A stretch of 45,978 nt of DNA from Dehalococcoidia bacterium (lineage in GTDB: Bacteria > Chloroflexota > Dehalococcoidia > Dehalococcoidales > Fen-1064): contig DUFD01000045.1 in assembly GCA_011171075.1 (NCBI GenBank), forward strand, positions 68,835-114,812, given 5' to 3'. How positions within the stretch are numbered: the first letter of the stretch is position 1; the number at the start of each line of letters is the position of its first letter. Below are positions 44,652 to 45,978 of the stretch, in pieces. Both the position numbers and the translations under genes were made by a program. The notes under the pieces are model-generated. The model did not search any database. It was not told the DNA's origin and worked only from the letters and a program-made list of their open reading frames with translations.

Positions 44652-45332
44652 ATGGACACAGGTAAAATTAGGGTTCTCGTGGTAAGTCAGCAATCCCTGA
44701 TAAGGCATGGAGTAGCCCATTCACTCGCAAACGCAGAGCATATTGAAATCATAGGCTCGGTCGAGGTCAGCGATGAAATTCTCGATGGTATAGACACCGC
44801 ACCACCGGATGTGGCCATCGTTGATATTGACGGGGTAAACGAGCATGGCCTGACGCTGGCCCGCAGGATCAGGCAACGCTCACCGAGTATTGGTGTTATT
44901 CTACTTACAGCGAATGTCAACGACGACCAGCTCTTCCAGGCACTGAAGGTACAGGCCGCGGCCTGTCTGGACAAAGAGATAAACAGTGATGAACTGGTAA
45001 CAGCCGTAGAGCAAATCGCCAGCGGGCAACACCCCATAAATGAGAGCCTGGCCGTCCGCCCCAGAGTAGCTGAAAAAGTGCTGTCCCAGTTCCAGAAGCT
45101 CTCATGGAAGAGCGATGCTGAAGACATTCTGTCTCCACTCACTCCCAGGGAGATTGAGATTCTGGACTATATAGCCAAGGGTTTCCTCAATAAACAGATT
45201 GCTATAGAACTCGGCATCAGTGAGCAGACCATAAAGAACCACGTAACTTCAATTCTACGCAAACTGAACGCCAACGCCCGCACTGAGGCGGTCGTGCTTG
45301 CCATCAAGCAAGGCGTGATTTCAATCACCTAG
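44652..45332 (+). CDS. NarL/LuxR-type response regulator with degenerate receiver
   Basis: The product has 226 residues. Receiver domain 6-122, linker, and a LuxR-type helix-turn-helix at about 160-222 (LTPREIEILDYIAKGFLNKQIA, then EQTIKNHVTSILRKL). The phospho-acceptor Asp58 (IVDID) and the Lys in LDKEI are present. The acidic pair that binds Mg2+ is missing: the strand reads VLVVSQQSLIRHG where DDH is expected. It may work without phosphorylation. No histidine kinase is adjacent. It follows the GGDEF gene by 120 bases, with AAGGAG upstream of its ATG. Confidence 0.9.
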   Translation: MDTGKIRVLVVSQQSLIRHGVAHSLANAEHIEIIGSVEVSDEILDGIDTAPPDVAIVDIDGVNEHGLTLARRIRQRSPSIGVILLTANVNDDQLFQALKVQAAACLDKEINSDELVTAVEQIASGQHPINESLAVRPRVAEKVLSQFQKLSWKSDAEDILSPLTPREIEILDYIAKGFLNKQIAIELGISEQTIKNHVTSILRKLNANARTEAVVLAIKQGVISIT

Positions 45333-45778
45333 TATTCCTGAGGCTCTAATTACTTGCCATACCTGAGTCCCGTCAGTGAAACGACGACAGGTATGTGGTC
45401 GCCGAACAGAGATGAAATCCTCGCATAGCCTTGATTAGAGAACCACGTTTGTCTCTTCGAAAAAGCCTCTTCTCCCACAATCTAGAGTCACCAGATATCA
45501 TATGCTGTATTTATCCCCGGTAACCCTTTCCTCGATTGTGTCCCCTTTGTGATGACCGAAGGCTGTTTTGTGATATTCCTGTGACCTGACCTATCTAGAC
45601 TTTAAGTACTAGTACAAAAGAGGAAATATTTAGAAAATATTTAGAATCTCTCCCTTGTTCTTTAGACTTTATTTGGCACTAGTGCCATATAGTTACTTTC
45701 AAGGGTACGTTTAGCAGGCACGTGTCAAGGCGTACTTGCGGGCAATTGTGGCATGGTTGAATAAAAACGGAGGACAGC
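45333..45778. other. AT-rich intergenic region with two palindromes
   Basis: No gene is recognised on either strand. Two palindromes share an ACTAGT core: GTACTAGTAC (45606-45615) and GGCACTAGTGCC (near 45675-45690). A short direct repeat of AAATATTTAGAA lies between them. These may be regulator sites for the gene starting at 45779; no clear promoter is assigned. Confidence 0.45.
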
Positions 45779-45978
45779 TTGAGAAGTATCCGCTACCCTA
45801 TTGTGCACTCAGATAGCGACCGCATCTGGCAGAAACACTGCGGCTTCCTTGACCTGACCACCGAGCAATTTATGGCCGTCCAGGAAATCCTCCTGGCCCA
45901 GCAGCTCGAGAGAATCGGTGACTCCCCCCTGGCTAGAAAGCTCATGGGCGACCACACCCCAAAAAGCATAGATGAGCT
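45779..45978 (+). CDS. Unknown protein, N-terminus only (possibly adenylate-forming/GH3-like)
   Basis: From TTG 45779, with GGAGGAC just upstream, 66 codons run to the right edge without a stop. The sequence starts MRSIRYPIVHSDSDRIW and continues with an amphipathic helix and ARKLMGDHTPKSIDEL. The form (helical opening, then a Pro-Lys-Ser-Ile-Asp-Glu element) recalls the first residues of phenylacetate-CoA ligase or GH3-like enzymes, but too little is present to be sure. Codon use is like that of the neighbouring genes, so it is probably a real gene. Confidence 0.55.
   Translation, partial: MRSIRYPIVHSDSDRIWQKHCGFLDLTTEQFMAVQEILLAQQLERIGDSPLARKLMGDHTPKSIDE

Overview
The window is about 46 kb of a bacterial chromosome with moderate-to-high GC. 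It starts inside one gene (left edge, minus strand) and ends inside another (right edge, plus strand). Gene content and style point to the Chloroflexota, most likely the class Dehalococcoidia. The clues are a free-standing AICAR transformylase tied to pyrK, a type IV pilus cluster with a PilM-PilN fusion, the N-terminus of a zinc-ribbon Ser/Thr kinase, paired acyl-CoA dehydrogenases and many TTG/GTG starts. This assignment is inference; no rRNA is present.

Left part (1-9.8 kb). A large GlcD-GlcF type FAD/Fe-S oxidoreductase runs off the left edge. An accessory block follows: an FHA-domain gene joined tail to tail with a broken zinc-ribbon protein kinase; then a compact four-gene operon (4126-8552) coding for NifD-like, NifK-like, NifH-like and NifB-like proteins; then a broken YIP1-like membrane gene joined tail to tail with a truncated tyrosine integrase beside a tRNA-Val(GAC) gene. 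The operon is the most interesting thing here. It keeps the P-cluster-type cysteines, the NifD cofactor Cys, the NifH [4Fe-4S] cysteines and a NifB maturase. It lacks the NifD cofactor His and the N2-reduction His/Gln, and no nifEN or nifV is nearby. It therefore looks like a nitrogenase-like reductase that is not a dinitrogenase, of the broad type that includes methylthio-alkane reductase, with an unknown substrate.

Middle part (9.9-24.4 kb) is mostly housekeeping: a BioY biotin transporter, a universal stress protein, a small EF-Tu-domain-2-like protein, the ribD-ribE-ribBA-ribH riboflavin operon, signal peptidase I, pyrE, two adjacent acyl-CoA dehydrogenases that may be subunits of one enzyme, threonine synthase, GTP cyclohydrolase I, two tiny tandem desulforedoxin-like zinc/iron ribbons and a YjbQ family protein.

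Pyrimidine operon (32.4 down to 22.4 kb, minus strand): pyrR-pyrB-pyrC-carA-carB-pyrK-AICAR transformylase. It has a clear promoter and a textbook PyrR-type RNA attenuator whose terminator stem also holds the pyrR ribosome binding site. PyrB carries a C-terminal PyrI-like zinc domain. A cluster of perfect hairpins separates carA from carB.

Right part (32.5-46 kb): an aldo/keto reductase and an ADP-forming acyl-CoA synthetase-like gene, each behind a near-identical copy of the same promoter module; an MFS transporter; a type IV pilus cluster (PilB, PilC with an apparent ATA start, PilO-like, PilM-PilN fusion, PilT) with a strong terminator; an opposite-strand pilin; a GAF-GGDEF diguanylate cyclase; a NarL/LuxR-type regulator with a degenerate receiver pocket; and the first 66 codons of a further gene.
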